Source: Gammaproteobacteria bacterium
Lineage (GTDB): Bacteria; Pseudomonadota; Gammaproteobacteria; GCA-001735895
DNA length: 64,000 nt
Reading direction: 5' to 3'
NCBI GenBank assembly: GCA_024225395.1
Contig: JAAEMR010000192.1
Coordinates: 1-64,000, forward strand
The number at the start of each line of letters is the position of its first letter. Position 1 is the first letter of the stretch. The notes beneath the pieces are model-generated. The model searched no databases and was not told the DNA's origin. It worked only from the letters and a program-made list of their open reading frames with translations. Shown in pieces: positions 27,135 to 35,192 of the stretch. The translations under genes were made by a program, and so were the position numbers.

Positions 27135-27433
27135 TTTGGCCTCTTGGTTTTAAGTGAAAATTATAAGTTAGTCAACAATGCAATTGCTTTTAATGCAATA
27201 TTCTTAATGTGTTCAAATTATTTGTCTTATACAAGACTATAGCAAAAAACTATAAGTCAATCCCAGTGCTTTAACTACAAAATAGTTGCCTCAAGCTGGA
27301 ACAATTAACAAATTCAATCAGTTATCGGGCCTATTTCACAGGCTATTTCCTGTTGACCATACTGCTACTGTTTGGCCTGTTGCTACGTAGCCCTTTTTGA
27401 GCTGCTGCGCCAGGGCCACAGGCCCTAAAAGCA
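27135..27433. other. gntR promoter region
   Basis: An A+T-rich gap of about 300 bp between two minus-strand genes. It holds the operator candidate at 27225-27241 and, just beyond it, ACTATAAGTC (27249-27258), which reads as an inverted partial copy of the same motif. Nothing coding was seen. Confidence 0.5.
27225..27241. promoter_or_regulatory. Operator candidate A for the GntR regulator
   Basis: TCTTATACAAGACTATA includes the perfect inverted repeat GTCTT-atac-AAGAC (27224-27237). It differs at one base of 17 from the motif at 30839-30855. It lies upstream of the GntR gene and fits autoregulation. Confidence 0.55.
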
Positions 27434-28405
27434 TCAGTGACTGATTGCATGGAAGTACAGCAGACACTGGTATAACACGAAGCTGCCTAATAGCAGAAAC
27501 CCCTTGGTACGGGTGATCTGACAATAACTTTTACCCGGGAACTGGGCAAAAATAAACATTAACATTGTAAACGCGAGCATGATCGGAAGATCGCGGGTGA
27601 CCGCATCTGATGACACCGGGAAATTTACCATGATTGAAGGTAGTCCGATTACTGCCAGCGTATTGAAAAGATTGGAACCAATGACGTTGCCCATGATCAT
27701 TTCGAGTTCGCCCTTACGTGCGGCGGCGATGGCGGCTGCAAGTTCGGGTAGCGACGTGCCCAGCGCGACGATGGTGAGGCCGATGATTAACTCGCTGACA
27801 CCAAGAAAAGTGGCGATATTAACCGCTCCCCAGACCAGAAGCTTGGAACTGCCGACTAGTACCAGCAATCCTGTCAGAGTCCAGACCAGCGCTTTTGAGG
27901 TGGAGACATCATGAGGAATTTCATCATCCAGTTCTTCGGACATCGGGTCATCGAGGTCGCTTTTACTGAAATGGATCAGGTAACCCATGGCAGCAATAAG
28001 CGCAATGAGTAGAGCCAGACCTTCGATGAATTCCAGTTTGGCATCCCAGAGTACCCACACGAGGAGGCCTGAGGCGATCAAAAGTATCGGGAATTCCCGG
28101 CGGATGAGTTTTGATGTAAAGATTATCGGGGTAAACACTGCTGTGGCACCGAGTATCAGGCCAATATTGGCAATATTCGATCCCAGTGCATTGCCGATAG
28201 CCAGGTCCGGGGTGCCGTCAAAGACGGAAAACAGTGATATCAGAATTTCCGGGGCCGATGTTCCAAAGCCAATGATGGTGATTCCGATGATGAGGGTGGA
28301 TACGCCCAGGTTGAGTGCGACAACGGAAGCGCCCTCGACAAAATGGTCTGCGCTCCAGACCAGAAGGGCCAGTCCCGCAATAACTGCGATGATAGATATC
28401 AACAT
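27434..28405 (-). CDS. Ca2+/Na+ (cation/proton) antiporter, YrbG-like
   Basis: This 323-residue inner-membrane protein has about ten helices and the two inverted alpha repeats of the CaCA superfamily: GFGTSAPEILISLFSVF with IGNALGSNIANIGLILG, and ALGTSLPELAAAIAAAR with MGNVIGSNLFNTLAVIG. The acidic residues of the GTSxPE motifs bind the cation. An acidic cytoplasmic loop (SDLDDPMSEELDDE) separates the halves. Which ion is exchanged cannot be told from sequence. Its presence between catabolic genes looks incidental. Confidence 0.88.
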   Translation of the reverse strand: MLISIIAVIAGLALLVWSADHFVEGASVVALNLGVSTLIIGITIIGFGTSAPEILISLFSVFDGTPDLAIGNALGSNIANIGLILGATAVFTPIIFTSKLIRREFPILLIASGLLVWVLWDAKLEFIEGLALLIALIAAMGYLIHFSKSDLDDPMSEELDDEIPHDVSTSKALVWTLTGLLVLVGSSKLLVWGAVNIATFLGVSELIIGLTIVALGTSLPELAAAIAAARKGELEMIMGNVIGSNLFNTLAVIGLPSIMVNFPVSSDAVTRDLPIMLAFTMLMFIFAQFPGKSYCQITRTKGFLLLGSFVLYQCLLYFHAISH

Positions 28406-28655
28406 AAGGTAAAAGTAAAAGCCATAATTAATTAGTGGTGAATAATGTAAAGCGCTTTGCTGATTGAGTTCATTTTTTTAATGAAATATTTTTTATATAT
28501 CACTGATCTGCGGTCTCAATCTATCCAAATCTGTGAATCATTAAATCAATAAAAACGATCCTGATCAACTAAAAAAATGCAAAAACGATACAAAAGGGAT
28601 CATTTATTGTGATATAGTGATTTTTAAAGTGTCATCTAGTTTATTGAGATTAACC

Positions 28656-30266
28656 ATGAAGAATTCTGAAGAGCCTTATGATTACATCATTATTGGAGCA
28701 GGTTCAGCTGGATGCGTTATAGCAAACCGCTTATCAGAGGACAGTGATAAAAAAGTATTGCTCATTGAAGCGGGCGGGTCGGATATTAATCCGTGGATTC
28801 ATATACCCGTTGGTTATTTCAAAACCATGCATCATCCTTCAACTGACTGGTGCTATAAAACAGAACCTGACGAAGGGATCGCCGGGAGACGACTGCAATG
28901 GCCTCGCGGTAAAGTGCTGGGTGGTTCAAGCTCTCTAAACGGATTGCTTTATGTTCGTGGTCAGGCTAAAGACTATGATCACTGGGCAGATCTGGGGAAC
29001 AAGGGTTGGTCTTTTGATGAGGTTTTGCCCTATTTTAAAAAATCAGAAGATCAGGAAAGAGGGGAAAGCAAGTACCATGGAGTGGGAGGTCCTCAAAAGG
29101 TCTCCGATCTTCGCTTGCGACGCCCCATTGCTGAATATTTCATCAAGGCGGCAATCCAGTCGGGAATTCTGTTTAATGAGGATTATAACGCTGAGAACCA
29201 GGAGGGTGTTGCCTATTTTCAGCAAACAGCCCACAAGGGATTTCGCTGGAGTACTGCAAAAGGTTTTCTTAAGCCTGCTCGTAAGCGCGCTAACCTGGAA
29301 GTGGTTTCCAGAGCCCAGGTCACCAGGCTTGTCCTTGAGGGTAACAAAGCTGTTGCTGTAGAGTATTTAAAGAGGGGAAAGCGAGTCATCGTCGGAGCAA
29401 GCCGGGAAATCATTCTTTCGGCCGGAGCCATCGGATCGCCTCAACTACTGCAGCTTTCTGGTATTGGTCCGGCAGAATTACTCAAAATGGTTAGCGTTCC
29501 ACTGGTTAAGGATTTGCCTGGCGTTGGAAAAAATTTACAGGATCATTTACAAATTCGACTGGTTTTTAAAACCCGGCTGCGTACTTTAAACGATGAGGTT
29601 AACAGCTTATTAAAGCAGGGCTGGGTAGGATTGAAGTACATTCTTACCCGTACCGGTCCCTTGACACTTGCGGCGAGTCAGGTCGCGGTTTTTACAAAAT
29701 CCAATCCTTCTGTTAGCAGGCCGGATATTCAATTCCATATGCAGCCATTGAGTGCAGATAAACCCGGCGATGGGGCGCACAAGTTTTCAGCATTTACATC
29801 ATCGGTGTGTCAATTGCGTCCATACAGTCGTGGTTACCTGGAAATTAAATCAAACAACCCCTTGCAATATCCGGCCATTCATCCGAATTACTTATCCGAT
29901 GAGCGTGACCAAAAAGTGGCTGTTGATGCGATAAAGGTAGCGAGAAAGATATCTGAGGCTGATGCATTAGCTCCTCATATTACTGATGAATATGTCCCTG
30001 GGCGACAATATCAGACGGATGAAGAGTTGCTTAAGGCGGCTCGGCTTTATAGTCAGACCATCTATCATCCCGCAGGTACCTGCAAAATGGGACAAGACGA
30101 GATGGCAGTTGTTGATGAGCGTTTGCGCGTCCACGGTATTCAGGGATTAAGGGTTGTTGATGCCTCAATTATGCCTGAAATTATATCGGGTAATACGAAC
30201 GCGCCGACAATTATGATTGCTGAAAAAGGCGCGGATATGATTAAAGAGGATCACCGGTCATCATAA
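28656..30266 (+). CDS. GMC-family FAD oxidoreductase, choline/alcohol dehydrogenase-like
   Basis: The protein is about 536 residues. It has the N-terminal FAD motif YIIIGAGSAGCVIANRLSED, GMC signature 1 near PRGKVLGGSSSLNGLLYVRG, signature 2 around GAIGSPQLLQLSGIGP, and the active-site His in YHPAGTCKMG with a second conserved position in GNTNAPTIMIAEKGA. Such enzymes oxidise alcohols such as choline or medium-chain alcohols to aldehydes. ATG 28656 is preferred; the GTG at 28617 would add a tail lacking conserved sequence. It is close to the UspA and TRAP genes and could act on the imported substrate. Confidence 0.85.
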   Translation: MKNSEEPYDYIIIGAGSAGCVIANRLSEDSDKKVLLIEAGGSDINPWIHIPVGYFKTMHHPSTDWCYKTEPDEGIAGRRLQWPRGKVLGGSSSLNGLLYVRGQAKDYDHWADLGNKGWSFDEVLPYFKKSEDQERGESKYHGVGGPQKVSDLRLRRPIAEYFIKAAIQSGILFNEDYNAENQEGVAYFQQTAHKGFRWSTAKGFLKPARKRANLEVVSRAQVTRLVLEGNKAVAVEYLKRGKRVIVGASREIILSAGAIGSPQLLQLSGIGPAELLKMVSVPLVKDLPGVGKNLQDHLQIRLVFKTRLRTLNDEVNSLLKQGWVGLKYILTRTGPLTLAASQVAVFTKSNPSVSRPDIQFHMQPLSADKPGDGAHKFSAFTSSVCQLRPYSRGYLEIKSNNPLQYPAIHPNYLSDERDQKVAVDAIKVARKISEADALAPHITDEYVPGRQYQTDEELLKAARLYSQTIYHPAGTCKMGQDEMAVVDERLRVHGIQGLRVVDASIMPEIISGNTNAPTIMIAEKGADMIKEDHRSS

Positions 30267-30353
30267 GCTGTTGTTGAAATATACTTTGTTAGCCTGCGAT
30301 GAAAATGAAATAGCAGGAAAAACCCAAAACCTTAGTTTAAGAGGATAAATGTT

Positions 30354-30764
30354 ATGCACAAGACAGTACTGGTGCCTATTGATATAGCGCACCTTAGAGA
30401 AGGGAAGGCTACTATTGATATTGCTCTGGCTAATGCAGGAGAAGATAGTTCGATTATTTTACTGAATGTTATTGAGGATATACCAAAATGGGCAGCTGCC
30501 CAGTTACCTCGGGGTACCCTCGACAAATCAAAGCAGGCAGCCTACCAGGAGCTGAATGCAATTGCTCAATCCTTTAGCGTGCCAATAGAAGTTGATATTC
30601 GTATGGGTCATACCTACAAGGTAATTCTTGATGTGGCGGAAGAAAAGAAGGCTGATTTGATTGTTATTGCATCACATCGCCCGGGTTTTCAGGATTACTA
30701 CCTGGGTTCGACGGCCGCAAAAGTTGTCCGGCATGCAAACTGTTCGGTGCATGTGGTTCGTTAA
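30354..30764 (+). CDS. Universal stress protein (UspA family), possibly TRAP-associated
   Basis: The protein is 136 residues, one Usp domain. KTVLVPIDIAHL is the N-terminal strand and nucleotide loop; the ATP-binding series near the C-terminus reads ASHRPGFQDYYLGSTAAKVV followed by NCSVHVVR (G-2x-G-9x-G-S/T type). A TeaD-like role, an ATP-binding Usp that modulates a TRAP transporter, is plausible because a TRAP operon starts 350 bp downstream on the same strand. The ribosome-binding site AGAGGATAA precedes the ATG. Confidence 0.85.
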   Translation: MHKTVLVPIDIAHLREGKATIDIALANAGEDSSIILLNVIEDIPKWAAAQLPRGTLDKSKQAAYQELNAIAQSFSVPIEVDIRMGHTYKVILDVAEEKKADLIVIASHRPGFQDYYLGSTAAKVVRHANCSVHVVR

Positions 30765-30838
30765 CAGAGCATCCAAAAGTCTGTTTAAAGGGCGGATTTT
30801 ATAATTTTGATTTTTTGGATCAGTTATATTTTTTTTGC

Positions 30839-30855
30839 TCTTATACGAGACTATA
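30839..30855. promoter_or_regulatory. Operator candidate B, matching the gntR upstream site
   Basis: TCTTATACGAGACTATA is identical to the site upstream of the GntR gene except A/G at position 10. It lies about 265 bp upstream of dctP. Another TTATACGA occurs at 30860-30867. A shared operator would place the TRAP operon under the GntR protein. Confidence 0.55.
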
Positions 30856-31065
30856 TGGCTTATACGAATAATTATGAGTCATATATCATGGAGAATAAAG
30901 ATAATATTGTTGTTGACCTTAAAAAATGATCCTTGTAGACTCAAAAAATGGCTTTTAAGCCTGTAAGTTAAGTTGTTACAAATAAATAGAATTATAAAGT
31001 AACAAAATATTTTGTATAAATTTGGTTTTTGATTAGAAACCAACAAGCTCCGGGGAACTGCCTTC

Positions 31066-31100
31066 AACCTCGCGATGCATAACATAGCGAAGGTTTTTTT
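31066..31100 (+). terminator. Terminator-like hairpin in the dctP leader
   Basis: AACCTCGC pairs with GCGAAGGTT (one bulged A), and seven T follow at 31094-31100, just upstream of the dctP ribosome-binding site AGGAGAGG. It resembles an intrinsic terminator located before the gene, and so could be an attenuator or the end of an upstream transcript. Confidence 0.5.
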
Positions 31101-31118
31101 AAATCAGAGGAGAGGATA

Positions 31119-32216
31119 ATGATCAAACTAAAAACTATTGCTGCCACTGCAGCAGCCTTGACCCTCATGGCATCGTCTGCCATGGCGGCTAACAAGGTTT
31201 TGCGTATCCAGTCGGTATTACCCAATTCAGCAGACGAAGTCGTTATGTTGAAGGCGTTCGGTAAAGATGTCGCAGAGCTGACAAACGGGTCGCTCACAAT
31301 CGAAGTTCTGCCAGCGGGAGCTGTTGTTGGACCTCGAGACATTATTGATGCCGTTGACGCGGGGCTCGTTGAAGGTGGTTTTGCCTGGACACACTATTGG
31401 GGTGGCAAGCACGTTGCGGCAAACCTGTTCGGCGCGCCTGTTGCGGGTGCCGGTGTAGGCCTCGATAACATCGCGTTCCTGAGCTGGTTCCAGTTCGGTG
31501 GTGGCAAGGAGTTATATGACCGCCTGTGGGATGAAATGGGCGTGAACGTCAAAGGTTTCATGCTCCAGCCAGTGGGCCCTGAAGCACTCGGCTGGTTCCC
31601 CAAACCGATCAAGTCGATGGATGACTTCCGTAAATTGCGCTTCCGTGCACCTCCGGGCATGGTTGGTGCCGCATACGCTGAAATCGGTGTTCCAGCGGTT
31701 GCTATGGGCGGCGGCGACATCCTGCCAGCGCTTGAGAAAGGCACGATCGACGCAGCCGAGTGGTGCTGCCCCAAGCCAGACTCCGTGTTTGGTTTCCAGA
31801 AAGTGCTAAAGCACTACTACCTCCAGGGTCTGCACCAGGTCGTAGTGAACGCGGACATGTATGTGAATGGCGATTTCTACAAATCGTTGAGTGCTCTTGA
31901 GAAGAAAGCACTGGAAGTGGCTGCAAACGCGTCTCTGTCAAAATCTATGTCCTACCGAATCTATGAGAACGGTAAGGCGCTGAAAGATCTGACGGATAAT
32001 CAAGGTGTTATCCTGGAAGATACTCCTGCGGATTACTTCACAGAGTACATGGCGGCCGCTAAAAAGTCGCTCGAAGCCGCCGCGGCAAAAAACAAGTTCT
32101 TCGCAGAAGTATGGCAGTCACAAAAGGATTTCGCCGACACCGTAGTACCATTCTGGGCGGGTGCACAGGCATCGAACGCAGGTTTGGGTCGCGCACACGC
32201 AGAAACACTGAAGTAA
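31119..32216 (+). CDS. dctP: TRAP transporter solute-binding subunit (DctP family, TakP-like)
   Basis: The protein is 365 residues with a Sec signal peptide (MASSAMAANK, cleavage after AMA). The DctP family is shown by AGAVVGPRDIIDAVDAG, FRKLRFRAPPGMVGAAYAEIG, the conserved ligand-contact region around GGGDILPALEKGTIDAAEWC, and a helical C-terminus. Length and the IDAAEW/FQKVLKHYYLQG segment recall the 2-oxoacid-binding TakP group, but a sulfonate or other organic acid is equally possible. It works with the fused membrane subunit downstream. Base composition is visibly richer in G+C than the genes on both sides. Confidence 0.85.
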   Translation: MIKLKTIAATAAALTLMASSAMAANKVLRIQSVLPNSADEVVMLKAFGKDVAELTNGSLTIEVLPAGAVVGPRDIIDAVDAGLVEGGFAWTHYWGGKHVAANLFGAPVAGAGVGLDNIAFLSWFQFGGGKELYDRLWDEMGVNVKGFMLQPVGPEALGWFPKPIKSMDDFRKLRFRAPPGMVGAAYAEIGVPAVAMGGGDILPALEKGTIDAAEWCCPKPDSVFGFQKVLKHYYLQGLHQVVVNADMYVNGDFYKSLSALEKKALEVAANASLSKSMSYRIYENGKALKDLTDNQGVILEDTPADYFTEYMAAAKKSLEAAAAKNKFFAEVWQSQKDFADTVVPFWAGAQASNAGLGRAHAETLK

Positions 32217-32237
32217 AAAGAAACACTGAAGTAAAAA
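32202..32237. repeat. Perfect 18-bp tandem duplication at the dctP stop codon
   Basis: GAAACACTGAAGTAAAAA occurs twice back to back (32202-32219 and 32220-32237). The first copy contains the dctP stop TAA; the second repeats it downstream. Replication slippage is the simplest origin. Confidence 0.9.
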
Positions 32238-32243
32238 ATAGAA

Positions 32244-32277
32244 TTCGAAGCGTGGCCCGACAGGGCCTCGCTTCGAA
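32244..32277 (+). terminator. Strong stem-loop between dctP and the dctQM gene
   Basis: TTCGAAGCG pairs with CGCTTCGAA, with an inner stem GGCCC-gaca-GGGCC after one T/T mismatch, 14 base pairs in all. Only a short T stretch follows, so it probably tempers rather than stops transcription and protects the dctP message. Confidence 0.7.
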
Positions 32278-32333
32278 GTTTCTGTAAGGGCCTTAGCCCT
32301 GTTTAAATAATAAGAGCCCAAAATGGGCACAAA

Positions 32334-32371
32334 CATGATAGGGGAGAATGGGCATGATAGGGGAGAATGGG
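32334..32371. repeat. Perfect 19-bp tandem duplication carrying the ribosome-binding site
   Basis: CATGATAGGGGAGAATGGG occurs twice back to back (32334-32352 and 32353-32371). Each copy contains AGGGGAG, so the ribosome-binding site of the dctQM gene is doubled. Confidence 0.9.
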
Positions 32372-32372
32372 T

Positions 32373-34847
32373 ATGGCTGAAGATGAGGAGAATCCAGAAG
32401 ATCTCGAGATTGCGGACGAACTGATTGCGGAGCGTCGTGCGCAGGCCCCTGGTGAAACGCCAGAGGATATGACATCCTGGCAACGCCCGATAACCGCAGC
32501 CATTGACGTCATTAATTACCGGGTGGGCCAGATTATTGCCCTGCTCATGGTGCCGCTTATTGTTGTAGTGGTGCTAGAAGTCATTTCACGAAACTCGTTT
32601 GCGATCTTGCAGGATGCCGGGTTCGAAGATCTCGCCAGAACCCTTGGGCTTGGCCCCACACTCTGGGTGTATGACACCAGTCGTATGATAGCCGGGGTGC
32701 TCTTCATGGCGGCCGCGGGCTATGGTCTGATGCGCGGGGTTCATATCCGCGCCGACTTCCTCTACCGGAATTGGTCGGCAAAAACACAAGCGACAGTGGA
32801 TGCAACACTGTACCTCCTGTTCTTTATGCCTTCGATGATCTTCTTTACCGTTATCGCCTCGGAGTTCTGGTGGCTCGCCTTTTCAAGAGGTGAAACCATG
32901 CAGATCGACAGTGCCTGGGGACCAGTTTTGTGGCCCGCGCGCCTGGCGATGCCAGTCGGTGCCTTCCTCTTGATGCTGCAAGGTCTCCCTGAGATTTTCC
33001 GCGCATTTCACAAGATGGGTAAACAGCGAGAGCGCTGGTTCGTACGGGCCTTGCCTGTCTATATAATCGCACTGACCTGGCTCGTTCTGTCAGTGTTCCA
33101 ACCGAGTATGGTCCCCGGTGGAGAAGCGTTTTCCGAACTCATGTCCGCCCGACCGAACATGGATAAAGCTACCATCGGATTGATCATGCTGGGAGCCATG
33201 CTGTTCGTGATCTTTATCGGTTTTCCAATTGCATTCACGTTGGTCTTCCTTGCCTTTATCTTCGGCATTTGGGGCGCCAACTTCAAGTTGACCACACTGT
33301 TGATGACGCTGAACACAAACTCCACCATGTTGAACGATCAGCTGATGGCGGTCCCGCTCTTTGTGCTGATGGGGATAGTCATGGAAGCGGCGGGTTTGAT
33401 GGACCGGCTGTTTTCGTCGGTCCAGATGATCATGTCGCGCGTCCGCGGCGCGTTGTTTATCGCCGTGCTGATCGTATCCACGATTTTTGCAGCAGCTACT
33501 GGCATTGTAGGCGCTTCTGTGACCCTGCTTGGGATCATGGCTGGCGCGACCATGACCAAATCCGGCTATGACGTCAAGCTTGCGGCCGGAACTATCACCG
33601 CAGGTGGCACATTGGGCATTCTTATACCGCCCTCAATTATGCTGATCGTTATGGGACCTGTTCTGGAAGTTTCAACCCTTGATCTCTTTCGTGGGGCTTT
33701 TATTCCCGGCGCTCTGCTGGCTACCCTTTACCTGCTCTACACGCTTGGACGCTGCTGGCTGAATCCCGACCTGGGGCCAATTTTGTCAGAAGAGGATCAA
33801 CCTCAAACATCCGCATTTTATGGTGCTGAGGTTGCGCTGATCTGCCTGGGCGTTTTGACCGTTTGCCGAGTCTTTGGCCTTGCCCTGGGTGGTACTTTTG
33901 GCGGTGTGATTCCATTTGGCGGCTTGATCGTTTTGGCCATTACCTGTGCCGTAGCCTATGCCGCATACCGTCATTTGAATCTACTCAAGATCGTTGTTCC
34001 GATCACGGTGATCTTCCACCTTTATATGATTGTTGCGAATATGGGCGAGGACGGTAGTCTGCCGGTCTGGTCGATGACTTTCGCTGCATTCACCGTGCTT
34101 CTGGCGTATCTGGGACGGACGATTTATAGCGCTTCAGCTGACAGGGAATTCTACTTCTCGGATCTCTGGGATGAATTTTTTGCGGGGCTCATGCCGCCCA
34201 CGATCCTGATTTCTTTTGCTTTAGGGTCGATTCTTCTTGGCCTGGCAACACCTGCTGAAGCCGCCGCTATGGGCGCCTTTGGTGCCATATTGTTATGTGT
34301 CGGTTACGGCAAGTTCAACATTGCTAGTTTCTTTGACAGTCTGATTAAAGCCCTGGAGATCACGGTTTTGATTATGTTCCTGGTTGCAGCATCTAACTTC
34401 TTTGGCGCCGAATTCAGTGCCCTGGGCACGCCAAAGATGATGACTGAGTTGCTACTTGGCCTCGATATGTCACCTTACTTGATACTGTTATTGGTCATGG
34501 CATTGATATTCCTGCTCGGATGGCCACTGGAGTGGGTACCCATCGTTCTGATCGTTGTGCCAATTTTGCTGCCGACGGTTGTGGCGTTGGATGTCCACGG
34601 ACTGGATCGCTACGACCTGATGGTCTGGTTTGGCATTCTGGTCGCGGTGAACCTGCAGACCGCATGGCTATCCCCACCTGTGGCTTTGTCAGCCTACTTT
34701 CTGAAGGGGGTCGTGCCGGAATGGGATCTCAAGGACATCTATCTGGGCATGATGCAGTTTATGGTGATTCAACTCATCGGTCTCATCCTGCTGTTTGTGT
34801 TCCCGCAACTGGTGCTTTGGCTACCCAAAGTCATGTCTGGTGGATAA
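32373..34847 (+). CDS. dctQM: TRAP transporter, fused small (DctQ) and large (DctM) membrane subunits
   Basis: The protein is about 824 residues. After an acidic cytoplasmic head, the first 230 residues form four helices of DctQ type (IIALLMVPLIVVVVLEVISR). The DctM part follows, with FIGFPIAFTLVFLAFIFG, AATGIVGASVTLLGIMAGAT, GGTLGILIPPSIMLIVMG and the second-half repeat FALGSILLGLATPAEAAAMG. A roughly 100-residue helical insert separates the DctM halves. ATG 32373 is chosen because the second AGGGGAG lies seven bases upstream; ATG 32367 is too close to it. It imports the DctP ligand with Na+ or H+. Confidence 0.9.
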   Translation: MAEDEENPEDLEIADELIAERRAQAPGETPEDMTSWQRPITAAIDVINYRVGQIIALLMVPLIVVVVLEVISRNSFAILQDAGFEDLARTLGLGPTLWVYDTSRMIAGVLFMAAAGYGLMRGVHIRADFLYRNWSAKTQATVDATLYLLFFMPSMIFFTVIASEFWWLAFSRGETMQIDSAWGPVLWPARLAMPVGAFLLMLQGLPEIFRAFHKMGKQRERWFVRALPVYIIALTWLVLSVFQPSMVPGGEAFSELMSARPNMDKATIGLIMLGAMLFVIFIGFPIAFTLVFLAFIFGIWGANFKLTTLLMTLNTNSTMLNDQLMAVPLFVLMGIVMEAAGLMDRLFSSVQMIMSRVRGALFIAVLIVSTIFAAATGIVGASVTLLGIMAGATMTKSGYDVKLAAGTITAGGTLGILIPPSIMLIVMGPVLEVSTLDLFRGAFIPGALLATLYLLYTLGRCWLNPDLGPILSEEDQPQTSAFYGAEVALICLGVLTVCRVFGLALGGTFGGVIPFGGLIVLAITCAVAYAAYRHLNLLKIVVPITVIFHLYMIVANMGEDGSLPVWSMTFAAFTVLLAYLGRTIYSASADREFYFSDLWDEFFAGLMPPTILISFALGSILLGLATPAEAAAMGAFGAILLCVGYGKFNIASFFDSLIKALEITVLIMFLVAASNFFGAEFSALGTPKMMTELLLGLDMSPYLILLLVMALIFLLGWPLEWVPIVLIVVPILLPTVVALDVHGLDRYDLMVWFGILVAVNLQTAWLSPPVALSAYFLKGVVPEWDLKDIYLGMMQFMVIQLIGLILLFVFPQLVLWLPKVMSGG

Positions 34848-35192
34848 ATCATGATGCATCTCCTTCGATCTATCTTGTCATTGGTCTTATACTGATCATA
34901 GCTTTTCCACTGACTGCACTTTGGTTACCAGGGTATATTTACGACAAGTGAGTGTAGATGGATTTTTGAAGATGCTTATTGAGGAAATTCAGAAAATCGG
35001 TAGAATACCGGCTGGCTATTTTGGTGAAGCTGTTTTCTGTAAACCGATAGGATCCTGGTGAGCGTCTGCTTAGGGCATTGCGGCTGGATACAATTGATGG
35101 TCACTTCGAAGAACTATAATAATTCGCTTAATTTTTATTAATTGTATTAGCAATGATGTATTAGCAAATGAACGGAGTTAACTGAATATCTC
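34848..35192. other. Gap after the TRAP genes
   Basis: The first 100 bases hold the DctM-like tail at 34850-34951. The remainder, up to the IclR gene, shows no further coding sequence or hairpin with a T-run. Confidence 0.5.
34850..34951 (+). pseudogene. Headless second DctM C-terminus
   Basis: Starting directly after the DctM stop and in a different frame, codons with no start of their own encode IYLVIGLILIIAFPLTALWL followed by PGYIYDK-stop. The real DctM ends LIGLILLFVFPQLVLWLPKV. About 11 of 21 positions agree (IGLIL, FP, LWLP). It looks like the last membrane helix of another DctM gene whose body is gone. Confidence 0.5.

Larger units (their letters stand above)
30765..31118. other. TRAP operon upstream region
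   Basis: A gap of about 350 bp, strongly A+T-rich. It contains the operator candidate at 30839-30855, further TTATACGA and ATGAGTC half-site-like words at 30860-30880, and the leader hairpin at 31066-31100. No coding sequence was seen. Confidence 0.55.

Noticed and set aside
28560-28612. GATCC...GGATC inverted repeat upstream of the GMC gene as an operator
   Set aside because: The arms are only five bases, far apart, and no second copy was found in the window.
32118-32483. 121-codon minus-strand frame across the dctP/dctQM junction
   Set aside because: It spans two tandem duplications and a hairpin, its low-complexity content comes from those repeats, and it is antisense to two firm genes.
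34520-34951. 143-codon frame overlapping the end of dctM
   Set aside because: Most of it is an out-of-frame reading of the G+C-rich dctM gene. Only its last 30 codons, after the dctM stop, look protein-like and were kept as a DctM relic.
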